A stretch of DNA of 64,000 bases from Alcaligenaceae bacterium SAGV5 (GTDB lineage: Bacteria; Pseudomonadota; Gammaproteobacteria; Burkholderiales; Burkholderiaceae_B). Of the stretch, positions 54,310-62,981 are shown one piece after another. The stretch's first letter is position 1; the number at the start of each line of letters is the position of its first letter. The notes under the pieces are model-generated. The model did no database searches. It was not told the origin of the DNA and worked only from the letters and a program-made list of their open reading frames with translations. Location of the stretch: the NCBI GenBank assembly GCA_009360345.1, contig SPDP01000004.1:364188-428187 (forward strand), in the 5' to 3' direction. The position numbers and the translations under genes were made by a program.

Positions 54310-55482
54310 ATGGCGATAAATGATCATGCGTACATCGTCGGGGCCTACGAGCACCCGCTGCGCCACGCGCCGGACCATTCCGTCGCGAGGCTGCATGCCG
54401 AGGTGGCGAAAGGAGCGGTCGAGGACGCGGGTTTGTCCAAGGACGACATCGACGGGTTCTTCTGTGCCGGTGACGCGCCGGGCGCCAACCCGTGGTCCTT
54501 GGCCAACTATCTCAACCTGCGCAAGCTGAAATACCTGGATTCCACGGACATGGGCGGATGTTCGTACCTCATACACGTGGCGCACGCCGCGCAGGCGATT
54601 GCCGCCGGCCGATGCAATGTCGCATTGATCACCCTTGCAGGCCGTCCGAGGTCCGAAGGCATATCCGGAACGCAGGTGCGGGTCAGGGGTGCGAATCTTC
54701 CTGAATCGCCTTACGAGATGCCGTATCGGCCGGTGACCTTGAATCTGTACGCCATGTGCGCGATGCGCCACATGTATGAGTTCGGGACGACGCCGGAGCA
54801 ACTCGCGTGGGTCAAGGTTGCGGCGTCGCGCCACGCCCGGCACAACCCCAACGCGATGCTGCGCAAGCCGGTATCCGTGGAGGAAGTCCTGGCGTCGCCG
54901 CTGATCTCCGATCCGTTGCATCGCCTCGATTCCTGCGTGGTCACCGATGGTGGGGGAGCGATCGTGGTCGCGCGTGCGGAGGTAGCCGCGCAGTTGCATC
55001 GGCCCCGGATACGCATCAAGGGATACGGAGAAACCACCAAGCACCAGGATGCGGGAAAGATCGATCTGACCTACACCGGACAGGCCTGGAGCGGCCCCCG
55101 GGCCTTCGAGGCCGCGGGCGTCGGGCCGGGCGACATCCAGTACGCCTCGATCTACGACAGTTTCACCATCACGGTGCTGCTGCAACTGGAAGACCTCGGC
55201 TTCTGCAAGAAGGGCGAGGGCGGACGGTTCGTCCAGGACGGAAACCTGGTCGCGGGCATAGGCAGGATGCCGGTGAACACGGATGGCGGCGGCCTGTGCA
55301 ACAACCATCCTTCCAACCGTGGCGGGATGACGAAGATCATCGAGGCGGTCAGGCAGCTCCGGGGGGAAGCGCACCCGGAATTGCAGGTCCCGGGGTGCGC
55401 GCTGGCGCTGGCATCCGGCATAGGCGGCGCGATCGGCCACCGCCATGGCGCGGCGACCTTGATCATGGAACGGGAGGCGTGA
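54310..55482 (+). CDS. thiolase-fold acyltransferase (SCP2/non-decarboxylating thiolase type)
   Basis: 390 residues. Thiolase-like protein of the lipid-transfer/SCP2 group: IVGAYEHPLRHAPDHSVARLHAE, MGGCSYLIHVAHAAQAIAAG with a Cys at the nucleophile position, and NTDGGGLCNNHPSNRGGM near the C-terminus, a variant of the usual His/Cys motif. Followed with one-base overlap by a DUF35 gene, the typical partner of this thiolase type. It would cleave a 3-ketoacyl-CoA. GGGGGCGG precedes ATG 54310; ATG 54289 lies inside operator F. Confidence 0.85.
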   Translation: MAINDHAYIVGAYEHPLRHAPDHSVARLHAEVAKGAVEDAGLSKDDIDGFFCAGDAPGANPWSLANYLNLRKLKYLDSTDMGGCSYLIHVAHAAQAIAAGRCNVALITLAGRPRSEGISGTQVRVRGANLPESPYEMPYRPVTLNLYAMCAMRHMYEFGTTPEQLAWVKVAASRHARHNPNAMLRKPVSVEEVLASPLISDPLHRLDSCVVTDGGGAIVVARAEVAAQLHRPRIRIKGYGETTKHQDAGKIDLTYTGQAWSGPRAFEAAGVGPGDIQYASIYDSFTITVLLQLEDLGFCKKGEGGRFVQDGNLVAGIGRMPVNTDGGGLCNNHPSNRGGMTKIIEAVRQLRGEAHPELQVPGCALALASGIGGAIGHRHGAATLIMEREA

Positions 55483-55898
55483 TGACGGAGCAGCGCAACG
55501 AAGTCCAAATACCCGGGGACCCCGCATTGAACCCGGGCGACGAGCAATATTTCATCGCGGCCCGGAACGGAAGCCTGCTTGTCGGCGCGTGCCGGGCATG
55601 CGGGGAACTCCATCACTACCCGAGATGCCTATGCCCGTTCTGCTGGAGCAGCGATGTCGAGTTGAAGCCGGCGGCAGGCACCGGGACGATCTATACGTTC
55701 AGCGTCACCCGCAAGGGACCGGACACGCCTTACTGCATCGCCTATGTACAGCTGGATGAAGGGCCGATCATGATGACGAACATCGTGGATACCGACCTGG
55801 ACCGTGTCCGGATCGGGCAGCGGGTCAGGCTCGTATGCGTTCCCACCGATGGGGAGTACGCCATTCCGATGTTTTCCCCGGCGCAGGCAGGTTCCTGA
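55482..55898 (+). CDS. DUF35 OB-fold / zinc-ribbon acyl-CoA-associated protein
   Basis: 138 residues. Rubredoxin-like zinc ribbon with Cys37, Cys40, Cys51 and Cys54 (ACRAC, CLCPFC), then the OB-fold (GTGTIYTFSVTRKGPD, PYCIAYVQLDEGPIMMTNIVD). These small proteins pair with SCP2-type thiolases and aid CoA-ester binding. The start overlaps the thiolase stop (TGATG), which indicates coupled synthesis. Confidence 0.88.
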   Translation: MTEQRNEVQIPGDPALNPGDEQYFIAARNGSLLVGACRACGELHHYPRCLCPFCWSSDVELKPAAGTGTIYTFSVTRKGPDTPYCIAYVQLDEGPIMMTNIVDTDLDRVRIGQRVRLVCVPTDGEYAIPMFSPAQAGS

Positions 55899-55915
55899 AT
55901 GAACAGGAGAAACCG

Positions 55916-57085
55916 ATGAGCGGCACGGTGGTGTTGTACGGCGCGGTGGGGGATGTATTGACCCTGTATGAGATCGATCGGGCCCGGGCCTCGTTGACGA
56001 GGCGGGCGGAATTCCGGATGCCGAATCGCGTGCAATATGCCTGGAGGCATCCGGCGCTACCGGTTCTGTATGTGACGACCGCCAGTTCCGGCCCCCGGAC
56101 GCATTCCAGGGACAACCAGGTCACCGCTTTCCGTATCGACGAGGCGGGCGGGCTGCGCCAGCTCGGCGAGACGCGCGGCCTGGCCGCCAGGGCGGTTCAT
56201 CTCTGCGTCGATCCGCGGGGGAAGTTCGTCATCAACGCGCACAACTTCCCGCGATCGTGGGTGACGGTCCATAGGATACGGCCCGACGGATCGCTCGGGG
56301 AAGAGGTCGGGCAAGGCGAACAGACCGATTTCGGGAGTTATCCGCACCAGGTGATGACCTTTCCCAACGCACGGGCGGCATTGATCGTCGACAGGGGAAA
56401 CCATGCGGCCAATGGCAGGCCCGAGGATCCGGGAGCGCTGCGGATCTATCCCATGGACGATGGTCGGCTGGTCGCGGGGCAGGTGGTCGCGCCGGAGGGC
56501 GGATTCGGATTCGGACCGCGCCACGTGGCGTTCCACCCGGGCAAGCCGTGGCTGTACGTGGCGGACGAACGCCACAACCGCCTGGCCATGTTCCGGGTGC
56601 AGGACGGCGCGGTCGAAGCACGGCCGGCATATGTGGTCACGACGCTGGAGAACGCCCGGGAGGCAGGGCCGCGGCAGCTCGTCGGGGCCATTCATGTCCA
56701 TCCTCACGGGCGCCATGTCTATGTCGCCAATCGTGCCGATGCGACCGTGGAGGCGGGAGGGCGAAAAGTGTTCGCGAACGGCGAGAACAGTATCGCCGTC
56801 TTCGAGATCGATCCGGCCAGCGGCGAACCCGTGCGCATCCAGAATGCGGACACTCGTTCCTTCCACGTCAGGACGTTCGCGCTGGATCCTGCCGGCGGCT
56901 TGCTCGTGGCAGCGAGCATCAAGGCGATGGACGTCCTGCGGGACGGCGAGATCAAACACGTTCCCGCGGCGCTTTCCGTTTTCGGCATCGGGCCGGACGG
57001 GCGGCTGGAGTATGTGCGCAAGTACGACGTGCCGTTGCCGGAAGGGGAGCTGCAGTACTGGATGGGCATGGTCGAGCCGGCGTAG
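55916..57085 (+). CDS. beta-propeller lactonase family protein
   Basis: 389 residues, no signal peptide, so cytoplasmic. Repeats typical of the seven-bladed 6-phosphogluconolactonase/carboxy-cis,cis-muconate cyclase group: RHVAFHPGKPWLYVADERHNRLAMF and IHVHPHGRHVYVANRADATVE, with conserved His/Glu/Asn. Likely opens or closes a lactone ring. ATG 55916 follows CAGGAG; the upstream frame overlaps the DUF35 gene. A lactone step in the pathway is therefore suggested. Confidence 0.82.
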   Translation: MSGTVVLYGAVGDVLTLYEIDRARASLTRRAEFRMPNRVQYAWRHPALPVLYVTTASSGPRTHSRDNQVTAFRIDEAGGLRQLGETRGLAARAVHLCVDPRGKFVINAHNFPRSWVTVHRIRPDGSLGEEVGQGEQTDFGSYPHQVMTFPNARAALIVDRGNHAANGRPEDPGALRIYPMDDGRLVAGQVVAPEGGFGFGPRHVAFHPGKPWLYVADERHNRLAMFRVQDGAVEARPAYVVTTLENAREAGPRQLVGAIHVHPHGRHVYVANRADATVEAGGRKVFANGENSIAVFEIDPASGEPVRIQNADTRSFHVRTFALDPAGGLLVAASIKAMDVLRDGEIKHVPAALSVFGIGPDGRLEYVRKYDVPLPEGELQYWMGMVEPA

Positions 57086-57141
57086 CACCTTATCGCAACC
57101 GGCGAAGAATCGAAGTCGAACAGGTGGATGGTAGAGACGGT

Positions 57142-59274
57142 ATGAGCAAATTCAAATTCTTGCTGGAGCCCCGGTCCATCGCGGTGGTCGGTGTTTCCGA
57201 CGACGCCGCGCGTCCCGGATCCCAGGCGGTCCGGGCCTTGATGAGGAACGGCTATCAAGGGCGCATTTTCCCGGTGAATCCGAAGTACCAGGAGTTCCAG
57301 GGCTTGAAATGCTATCCCTCGGTGGAAGCCATCGACGAGGACGTGGACCTGGTCGTGATCGGGGTTCCCGCGAAAGGGGTGATCCCGGTCATGCGGGAAT
57401 GCGCGGCGAAATCGGTCCCATACGTGACCGTCTTCAGCGGCGGATTCCGAGAAAGCGGGCCGGAAGGCGCCGAGCGCGAGCAAGAACTGATGACCATCGC
57501 CCGCGAGGCGGGCATGCGGGTCATCGGCCCCAATTGCCTGGGGTTCGCCAGCATTCCCGCGAATGTCTACGCGGCGTTCGGCAGCATCACCCGCGACCCC
57601 AAGCTCGAGCCGGGAAACGTCTCGCTGGTGACGCAGAGCGGGGGCTTCGGCTACAGCATCGCGCTGGCCTGCGCCGAGGCGAAGATCGGATTCCGGCACG
57701 TCGTCGCGACCGGCAATGAGAGCGACATCGACACGGTGGAGATGATCGACGCGCTGATCGACGACCCCGAAACCGCGTGCATCGTCTCGTACATCGAGGG
57801 AACTCGTGATGGTCGGGCGCTGTTGCGGGTGGGCCGGCGGGCGTTGGCCGCCGGCAAGCCCATCCTGCTGTGGAAGGGCGGCGTGACCGAGCAGGGCGCC
57901 CGGGCGGCGGCGTCGCACACGGCCAGCATGACGGGCAGCTACGATTTCTATCGCGCGCTGTACAAGCAGACGGGGATCGTGGAGATCGCCGAGCTGCACG
58001 AAGTCGTGGATTATCTGAAGGCGTTTGCGCCGGGCAAGCTTCCGGAAAGCAATGGCGTCGCCGTCATGGGCGTTTCGGGCGGATCGGCGATCGTCTTCGC
58101 CGACGCCGGCGAGCGGCGCGGGCTGAGCCTGTGCACGCTGACCGAGGCCACGCAGGAACGCCTCGGACCGGTGGTGCCGAGCATAGGCGCGCTACACAAT
58201 CCCATCGACCTGACCGCCGGTTATTTCTCCGAGCAAAACAAGGAGAAGCTCGAGATTGCCCTGCGAGCCGTCCTGGACGATGCCCGGGTCGGCGCGTTGT
58301 GTGTCAACCTGGCGACGACGGGGCCCGGCGGCAGCGCGGTGGCGGCAGAAGTCATCGCGCGGGTGTCGGGACAGTACACCAAGCCGATCGCGGTCTTTTC
58401 ATCGACGCCGCCGGCGGCGAACGCCGCCGCGCTGGAGATCTTCTCCGAAGCCCGGGTTCCGGTACTGCCGTCGCCGTCCAGGGCGGCGAACGCACTGGCT
58501 GTGCTGTGGGCCTACCGACAGGCACGAGCACGGATCGCGGACGCTCCGGAGGGCGACGCTATCGTCGAGCTGGAGGCGGACGTGCGCGCGGCGCTACGGG
58601 CCGGGCGCGCGTTGTCGGAAATGGAGTCCAAGTCGGTGCTGGCCAAGGCCGGCGTCCCGGTAACCAGGGACCTGCTGGTACGCAACGGCGGGCAAGCAGA
58701 CCTGGCGAGCCTGTCATATCCGGCGGTGGTCAAGGTCGTTTCGCGCGATATCCCTCACAAGTCCGAGGTCGGGGGCGTCAAGGTCAATCTGGCGTCCGCG
58801 GAGGAGGTGGCGTCGGCGATCGAGCAGATAAGCGAGAGCGTCGCCCGGCTGGCGCCGATGGCCACGATAGACGGAATGATGATCTCGGAGATGGTCACCG
58901 AGGGCTTCGAGCTGATCGCCGGCGTCGTGAACGACGTGGTGTTCGGGCCGGTGGTCATGGTCGGCGCGGGCGGCATTTATGCGGAGATCCTGAAGGATGT
59001 CTCGTACAGGCTGGCGCCATTCGACGAACGTACGGCCCTGGACATGCTGGATGAACTGCGTTGCCGGCCGATATTCGACGGAGCTCGGGGAGGGGCCGTC
59101 CTGGACGTGGCTTCGGCCGCGCGTGCCCTGGCTGCCCTGTCGCGGTTCGGCTGGGCTGTCCGGAAGGAGGTCCAGGAGATCGACGTCAATCCGTTGTTCC
59201 TGTCTGCGCGGGGCGTCGTGGCGGCGGACGCCCTGGTCGTGCCGACGGCGCAGGCCGGGCGCGGCGAGGCGTGA
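57142..59274 (+). CDS. ADP-forming acyl-CoA synthetase (acetate-CoA ligase family)
   Basis: 710 residues. Order of domains: CoA-binding (SIAVVGVSDDAARPGSQAVRALMRN), two flavodoxin-like succinyl-CoA-ligase domains with the phospho-His candidate His259 in AAASHTASMTGS, and an ATP-grasp domain (about 490-705: AGVPVTRDLLVRNG, PAVVKVVSRDIPHKSEVGGV). It forms a CoA thioester from an acid, ATP and CoA (or the reverse). It is the only acyl-CoA-activating enzyme in the island, so it probably starts or resets the CoA pathway. Confidence 0.88.
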   Translation: MSKFKFLLEPRSIAVVGVSDDAARPGSQAVRALMRNGYQGRIFPVNPKYQEFQGLKCYPSVEAIDEDVDLVVIGVPAKGVIPVMRECAAKSVPYVTVFSGGFRESGPEGAEREQELMTIAREAGMRVIGPNCLGFASIPANVYAAFGSITRDPKLEPGNVSLVTQSGGFGYSIALACAEAKIGFRHVVATGNESDIDTVEMIDALIDDPETACIVSYIEGTRDGRALLRVGRRALAAGKPILLWKGGVTEQGARAAASHTASMTGSYDFYRALYKQTGIVEIAELHEVVDYLKAFAPGKLPESNGVAVMGVSGGSAIVFADAGERRGLSLCTLTEATQERLGPVVPSIGALHNPIDLTAGYFSEQNKEKLEIALRAVLDDARVGALCVNLATTGPGGSAVAAEVIARVSGQYTKPIAVFSSTPPAANAAALEIFSEARVPVLPSPSRAANALAVLWAYRQARARIADAPEGDAIVELEADVRAALRAGRALSEMESKSVLAKAGVPVTRDLLVRNGGQADLASLSYPAVVKVVSRDIPHKSEVGGVKVNLASAEEVASAIEQISESVARLAPMATIDGMMISEMVTEGFELIAGVVNDVVFGPVVMVGAGGIYAEILKDVSYRLAPFDERTALDMLDELRCRPIFDGARGGAVLDVASAARALAALSRFGWAVRKEVQEIDVNPLFLSARGVVAADALVVPTAQAGRGEA

Positions 59275-59286
59275 CGGAGGCGGATC

Positions 59287-60300
59287 GTGTCCACGAACCT
59301 GAAGATACGTTGCCTGCCAGTGGAAATGGCATTCGAGGCCGCCGCCGACGAGTCCATCCTCGCGGCGGCGCTGCGGGCGGGAGTCATGCTGCCGCACAGT
59401 TGCAAGACGGGGTTGTGCGGCACCTGCCGCGTCCGTGTCGTCGACGGGCACGTCGATTTCAACACGGCGAAGGCAAGGGGACTGTCCCCGCACGACCGCG
59501 CCGAAGGCGATGTGCTGCTGTGCCAGACCAGGGCCGTTTCGGACGTGACGCTCGCATGCAACATCGTGGAAGAAACGCGCGATGTGCCGGTGCGGCGAAT
59601 CGCGGCGCACGTGGTCGGAGTCGACCCGCTTTCCGAGGACGTACGGCGGATCCGGCTAGCCTTGCCGGAAGGCGAGACATTCGGCTTCGTCGCTGGCCAG
59701 CACATGAATGTAGTCATGTCCGGCGGTGTCCGCCGCTGTGTTTCCCTGGCCAACGCGCCGTCTGGCGGCGACGCAGGGCTGGAAATGCACCTGCGGAACT
59801 ACGGAGGCGTGCTGAGCAAGTATGTCTTCGAAAGCATCAAGGATGGAGACCTGGTCAGGATGGAGGGCCCCCTGGGGACCTTCGTCCTGAGAGGCGGATC
59901 CGATCGTCCGTTGCTCTTCGTCGCCGGCGGGACGGGGTTTTCGCCAGTGAAGTCCATGATAGAGACCTTGATCGAACAGCGTTCGAGCCGGCCCATGTCG
60001 CTCTACTGGGGCGGGCGACGTCCTCCCGACCTCTACCTTCATGAACTCGCGGGCCACTGGCATGACCACGTCGGCCTGGATTACGTACCCGTCGTTTCGG
60101 ATGGGGAACCGGAGGATGCGTGGCAGGGGCGGACCGGTTTCGTCCACCAGGCGGTGATGGACGATTTCGACGATCTTTCCGGCCATGATGTGTACGTATG
60201 CGGGGCGCCGCCGATGGTGGAAGCCGCGCGCCGCGACTTCATCGGCGCGCGGAAGCTTCCGCCCCGGCAGTTCTTCGCCGACGCGTTTCATCCTTCGTAG
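59287..60300 (+). CDS. 2Fe-2S ferredoxin:NAD(P)H flavoreductase
   Basis: 337 residues from a GTG start. Plant-type 2Fe-2S domain with Cys39, Cys44, Cys47 and Cys79 (CKTGLCGTC), then an FAD domain (RCVSLANAP in place of RxYSLxN) and an NAD domain (LLFVAGGTGFSPVKSMIE, VYVCGAPPMVEAARRDF). Same architecture as reductases for ring-hydroxylating oxygenases and CDP-deoxyglucoseen reductase. Delivers electrons from NAD(P)H to an iron protein. Its partner oxygenase is not in the window; rubredoxin is a possible acceptor. Confidence 0.9.
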   Translation: MSTNLKIRCLPVEMAFEAAADESILAAALRAGVMLPHSCKTGLCGTCRVRVVDGHVDFNTAKARGLSPHDRAEGDVLLCQTRAVSDVTLACNIVEETRDVPVRRIAAHVVGVDPLSEDVRRIRLALPEGETFGFVAGQHMNVVMSGGVRRCVSLANAPSGGDAGLEMHLRNYGGVLSKYVFESIKDGDLVRMEGPLGTFVLRGGSDRPLLFVAGGTGFSPVKSMIETLIEQRSSRPMSLYWGGRRPPDLYLHELAGHWHDHVGLDYVPVVSDGEPEDAWQGRTGFVHQAVMDDFDDLSGHDVYVCGAPPMVEAARRDFIGARKLPPRQFFADAFHPS

Positions 60301-60350
60301 CGTGGCGGGGTCCATGCCAAGACAAGACAGCCTATCGAGAGAGCAAAACC

Positions 60351-61076
60351 ATGAGCGAAGATGAAACCTTGGTCAGGATCGAGGTGCGGGATTCGATCCT
60401 ATGGATCGTGCTGAATCGGCCCGCGAAGGCCAACGCCTTGACGATCGGGATGATGGAAACCATGGCGGAGGCGATCCGCGATGCCGGGGCCCAAGAGGGA
60501 GTCCGGGCCGTTGTCCTGTGCGCGCCCGGCGCGCGTATCTTTTGCGCCGGCGTGGACGTGAAGGAACAGTCTCCGGATGGCGACGCTGCGAGGCAGCGCG
60601 AGCGACGCTCCATCGCGCTGGCACGGCTGCAGGACGCCGTGATCGATAGCGCCAAGCCTGTCGTCGTCGCGGTGGAGGGCGCGGCCATCGGTGCCGGCGC
60701 CATGCTGGCCTGGCTGGCGGACGCCTGTGTCGCCGCCACCGCCGCCAGCTTTTCGCTGCCCGAGATCGACATCGGGATTCCGACTTTCTCCGGCGCCAGC
60801 ATCGTGGAAGCGGTGGCGGGACGCAGCGCGGCCATGGACCTCGTCCTGACGGGGCGGCGCATGCCAGCCGCCGATGCCAGCGCCAGAGGGCTGGTTCGCG
60901 AGTTGGCTGAAAGCGGCGTACTGCAGGACAGGGCAGGGGAGTTGGCCGCGTCGCTGGGCGAAAAAGGGGCGTTTGCCTACGCGCAGGTCAAGCGTTGGAT
61001 GAACCGTGGGGTCAAGCGTGCGCTGGATGAGGCCCGCAAAGAGCATGAGCGGCATCGGGCCGCTATCAGGAACTAG
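60351..61076 (+). CDS. enoyl-CoA hydratase/isomerase family protein
   Basis: 241 residues. Crotonase fold: WIVLNRPAKANAL, GARIFCAGVDVKEQ oxyanion segment, GAAIGAGAMLAWLAD and SFSLPEIDIGIPTFSGAS. Of the two hydratase glutamates only that in LPE is present; the first reads Met. This pattern fits an isomerase or a lyase better than a hydratase. The frame opens upstream at 60198 as a shadow; ATG 60351 gives the normal N-terminus. Ends 32 bases before the next crotonase. Confidence 0.85.
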   Translation: MSEDETLVRIEVRDSILWIVLNRPAKANALTIGMMETMAEAIRDAGAQEGVRAVVLCAPGARIFCAGVDVKEQSPDGDAARQRERRSIALARLQDAVIDSAKPVVVAVEGAAIGAGAMLAWLADACVAATAASFSLPEIDIGIPTFSGASIVEAVAGRSAAMDLVLTGRRMPAADASARGLVRELAESGVLQDRAGELAASLGEKGAFAYAQVKRWMNRGVKRALDEARKEHERHRAAIRN

Positions 61077-61108
61077 GCAAGCCGGCTGGCGACGACAGGA
61101 GAACGAAG

Positions 61109-61903
61109 GTGGCTGATCTGGATGTTTCGAGACATGGACGGGTCGTGATCGCTCGTCTGAACCGACCCGAGAAGAAGAATGCCCAGAGCGAGGAAATGCT
61201 CGATGCGCTTTGCTCGACGCTGCGTTCGGCGAACGACGATCCGGGAACAAGCTGCGTGGTCCTGACGGGCGCGGGTGACGCGTTCTGCTCGGGAGGCGAT
61301 CTTGGAAGGCGCGCCAACGACGGTGGAGGTGGCGCGCCAACGCCGCTGGAACGGATGGATCGCCTGCATGGCGTGACGCATCGGGTCGCGCGCGCCGTCG
61401 AAGAGTTCGAAAAACCCTTGATCGCCGCGGTGAACGGTCCCGCGGTGGGCGCCGGCATGGATCTCGCCCTGATGTGCGACATCCGTTTTGCCGCCGCCTC
61501 GGCGCGTTTCGCCGAGGCATACGTCAGGGTGGGACTGTTGCCGGGCAATGGCGGCTGCTATTTCCTGCCGCGCATCGTGGGCGTGGCGCGCGCGCTGGAG
61601 CTGCTGTGGACCGGCGACTTCGTCGATGCGCCGGAGGCGCTCGAACTGGGGCTGGTTTCACGAGTTTACGAGGACGAGAACCTGATGGCGCAGACGCTGG
61701 CGTTCGCCGGACGCCTGTCCGAGGGGCCGCCCGTCCAGCAGCGCGAGATCAAGAAATTGCTCTACCAGTCCTTGCAGACGGACCTGAGGACCAGCCTGCG
61801 CGCCGTGTCCGCGCACATGGCGGTGATCCAGTCGACGGAAGACTACCGGGAGGCGATCGCCGCCTACAAGGAGCGCCGCAAACCCGTGTTCAGCGGGAAA
61901 TAG
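61109..61903 (+). CDS. enoyl-CoA hydratase/isomerase family protein (PaaG-like pattern)
   Basis: 264 residues from a GTG start after CGAAG. Crotonase motifs: ARLNRPEKKNAQS, AFCSGGDLGRR, AVGAGMDLALMCDIRFAA and VGLLPGNGGCYFLPRIVG. In place of the first hydratase Glu there is Asp (GAGMD), and the second reads Tyr. The Asp-only pattern is like PaaG-type isomerases, which shift double bonds or open epoxide rings. Paired with the preceding crotonase; the two have complementary residues and may act on one intermediate in turn. Confidence 0.85.
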   Translation: MADLDVSRHGRVVIARLNRPEKKNAQSEEMLDALCSTLRSANDDPGTSCVVLTGAGDAFCSGGDLGRRANDGGGGAPTPLERMDRLHGVTHRVARAVEEFEKPLIAAVNGPAVGAGMDLALMCDIRFAAASARFAEAYVRVGLLPGNGGCYFLPRIVGVARALELLWTGDFVDAPEALELGLVSRVYEDENLMAQTLAFAGRLSEGPPVQQREIKKLLYQSLQTDLRTSLRAVSAHMAVIQSTEDYREAIAAYKERRKPVFSGK

Positions 61904-61967
61904 CCGCTGGTCGCGATTGGCGCGAAAACGCGGGGCGGGCCCTGCCCGACCCCGACAGGAGACAGGT

Positions 61968-62948
61968 ATGAATGCAGGTCGTGCTGTGTCGCGCAACTGC
62001 GCGACGATTGCTCTTGCGGTGGCGGTAGCTTCTCTGCCGGTCATGGCATGGTCGGAAACCTACCCTGGCAAGCCCATCCGGCTGATCGTCAATGCCTCTG
62101 CCGGGGGCGGGGCGGATGTCGTGGCGAGGCTGGTGGCGGAGAAACTGGCGGCGACGCTCGGGCAGCCCGTCATCGTGGAGAACAAGCCGGGGGCCGGCGG
62201 CAATATCGGCGCGGACTACGTGGCCAGGGCCGCGGCCGACGGATATACCCTGCTTGCCGCGAATTCCAGCTTCGCAAGCAATCTGACGCTCTACAGGAAA
62301 CTCCCGTTCCATCCCGTGCGGGACTTCTCGCCGGTCAGTCTCCTGGTTGCCAATTATTTCTACCTTTGCGTCCCGGCAGCTTCTCCGCTGAAATCGTTCC
62401 AGGAACTGGTCGCCAAGGGCAGGAAGGATGAGCTTACCTATGCATCGGCGGGCGCCGGGCAGGGCTCTCACCTGGGGATGGAGCTGTTGAAGGATCTGGC
62501 TGGCTTCAAGGCCGTGCACGTTCCGTACGGAGGCATGGCGCCGGCGGCGGTATCGCTGCTGTCCGGCAACGTCGACATGTCGCTGCTGACCCCCGCGTCG
62601 GCGCTGCCGCAGGCGGAAACGGGCAAGCTCAGGCTGCTGGGCGTGACCGCGCCCAGGCGCCAATCGTCGCTGCCCGGCGTGCCGGCGATTGCCGAGTTCG
62701 GTCTTCCCGGATTCGAAGTGAACAACTGGCAAGGTCTGCTCGCGCCGGCGGGAACGCCGCCGGCCATCGTCGCCAGGTTGAATCAGGCCGTGAACCAGGC
62801 CCTGAAAATGCCCGACCTGAACGCCAGGCTCGCCGAGATGAACACGGAAGCGCGCGGCTCGACGCCGGAGGAATTCAAGGCCTTCCTGGCCGCCGAGATC
62901 GACAAGTGGCGGGAGGTGATCAAACGGACGAACACGCAGATCGATTGA
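61968..62948 (+). CDS. Bug-family tripartite tricarboxylate transporter receptor
   Basis: 326 residues. Signal peptide (CATIALAVAVASLPVMAWSE) then YPGKPIRLIVNASAGGGADVVARLVAEKL, VIVENKPGAGGNIGADYVA and DGYTLLAANS. CAGGAGACAG precedes ATG 61968; the earlier TTG at 61917 would add a non-signal extension. It ends the uptake part of the thiolase operon, so this operon too carries its own receptor. Confidence 0.9.
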   Translation: MNAGRAVSRNCATIALAVAVASLPVMAWSETYPGKPIRLIVNASAGGGADVVARLVAEKLAATLGQPVIVENKPGAGGNIGADYVARAAADGYTLLAANSSFASNLTLYRKLPFHPVRDFSPVSLLVANYFYLCVPAASPLKSFQELVAKGRKDELTYASAGAGQGSHLGMELLKDLAGFKAVHVPYGGMAPAAVSLLSGNVDMSLLTPASALPQAETGKLRLLGVTAPRRQSSLPGVPAIAEFGLPGFEVNNWQGLLAPAGTPPAIVARLNQAVNQALKMPDLNARLAEMNTEARGSTPEEFKAFLAAEIDKWREVIKRTNTQID

Positions 62949-62981
62949 ACAAGTGGGACGACATCGGGATGGAGAGGCGGG

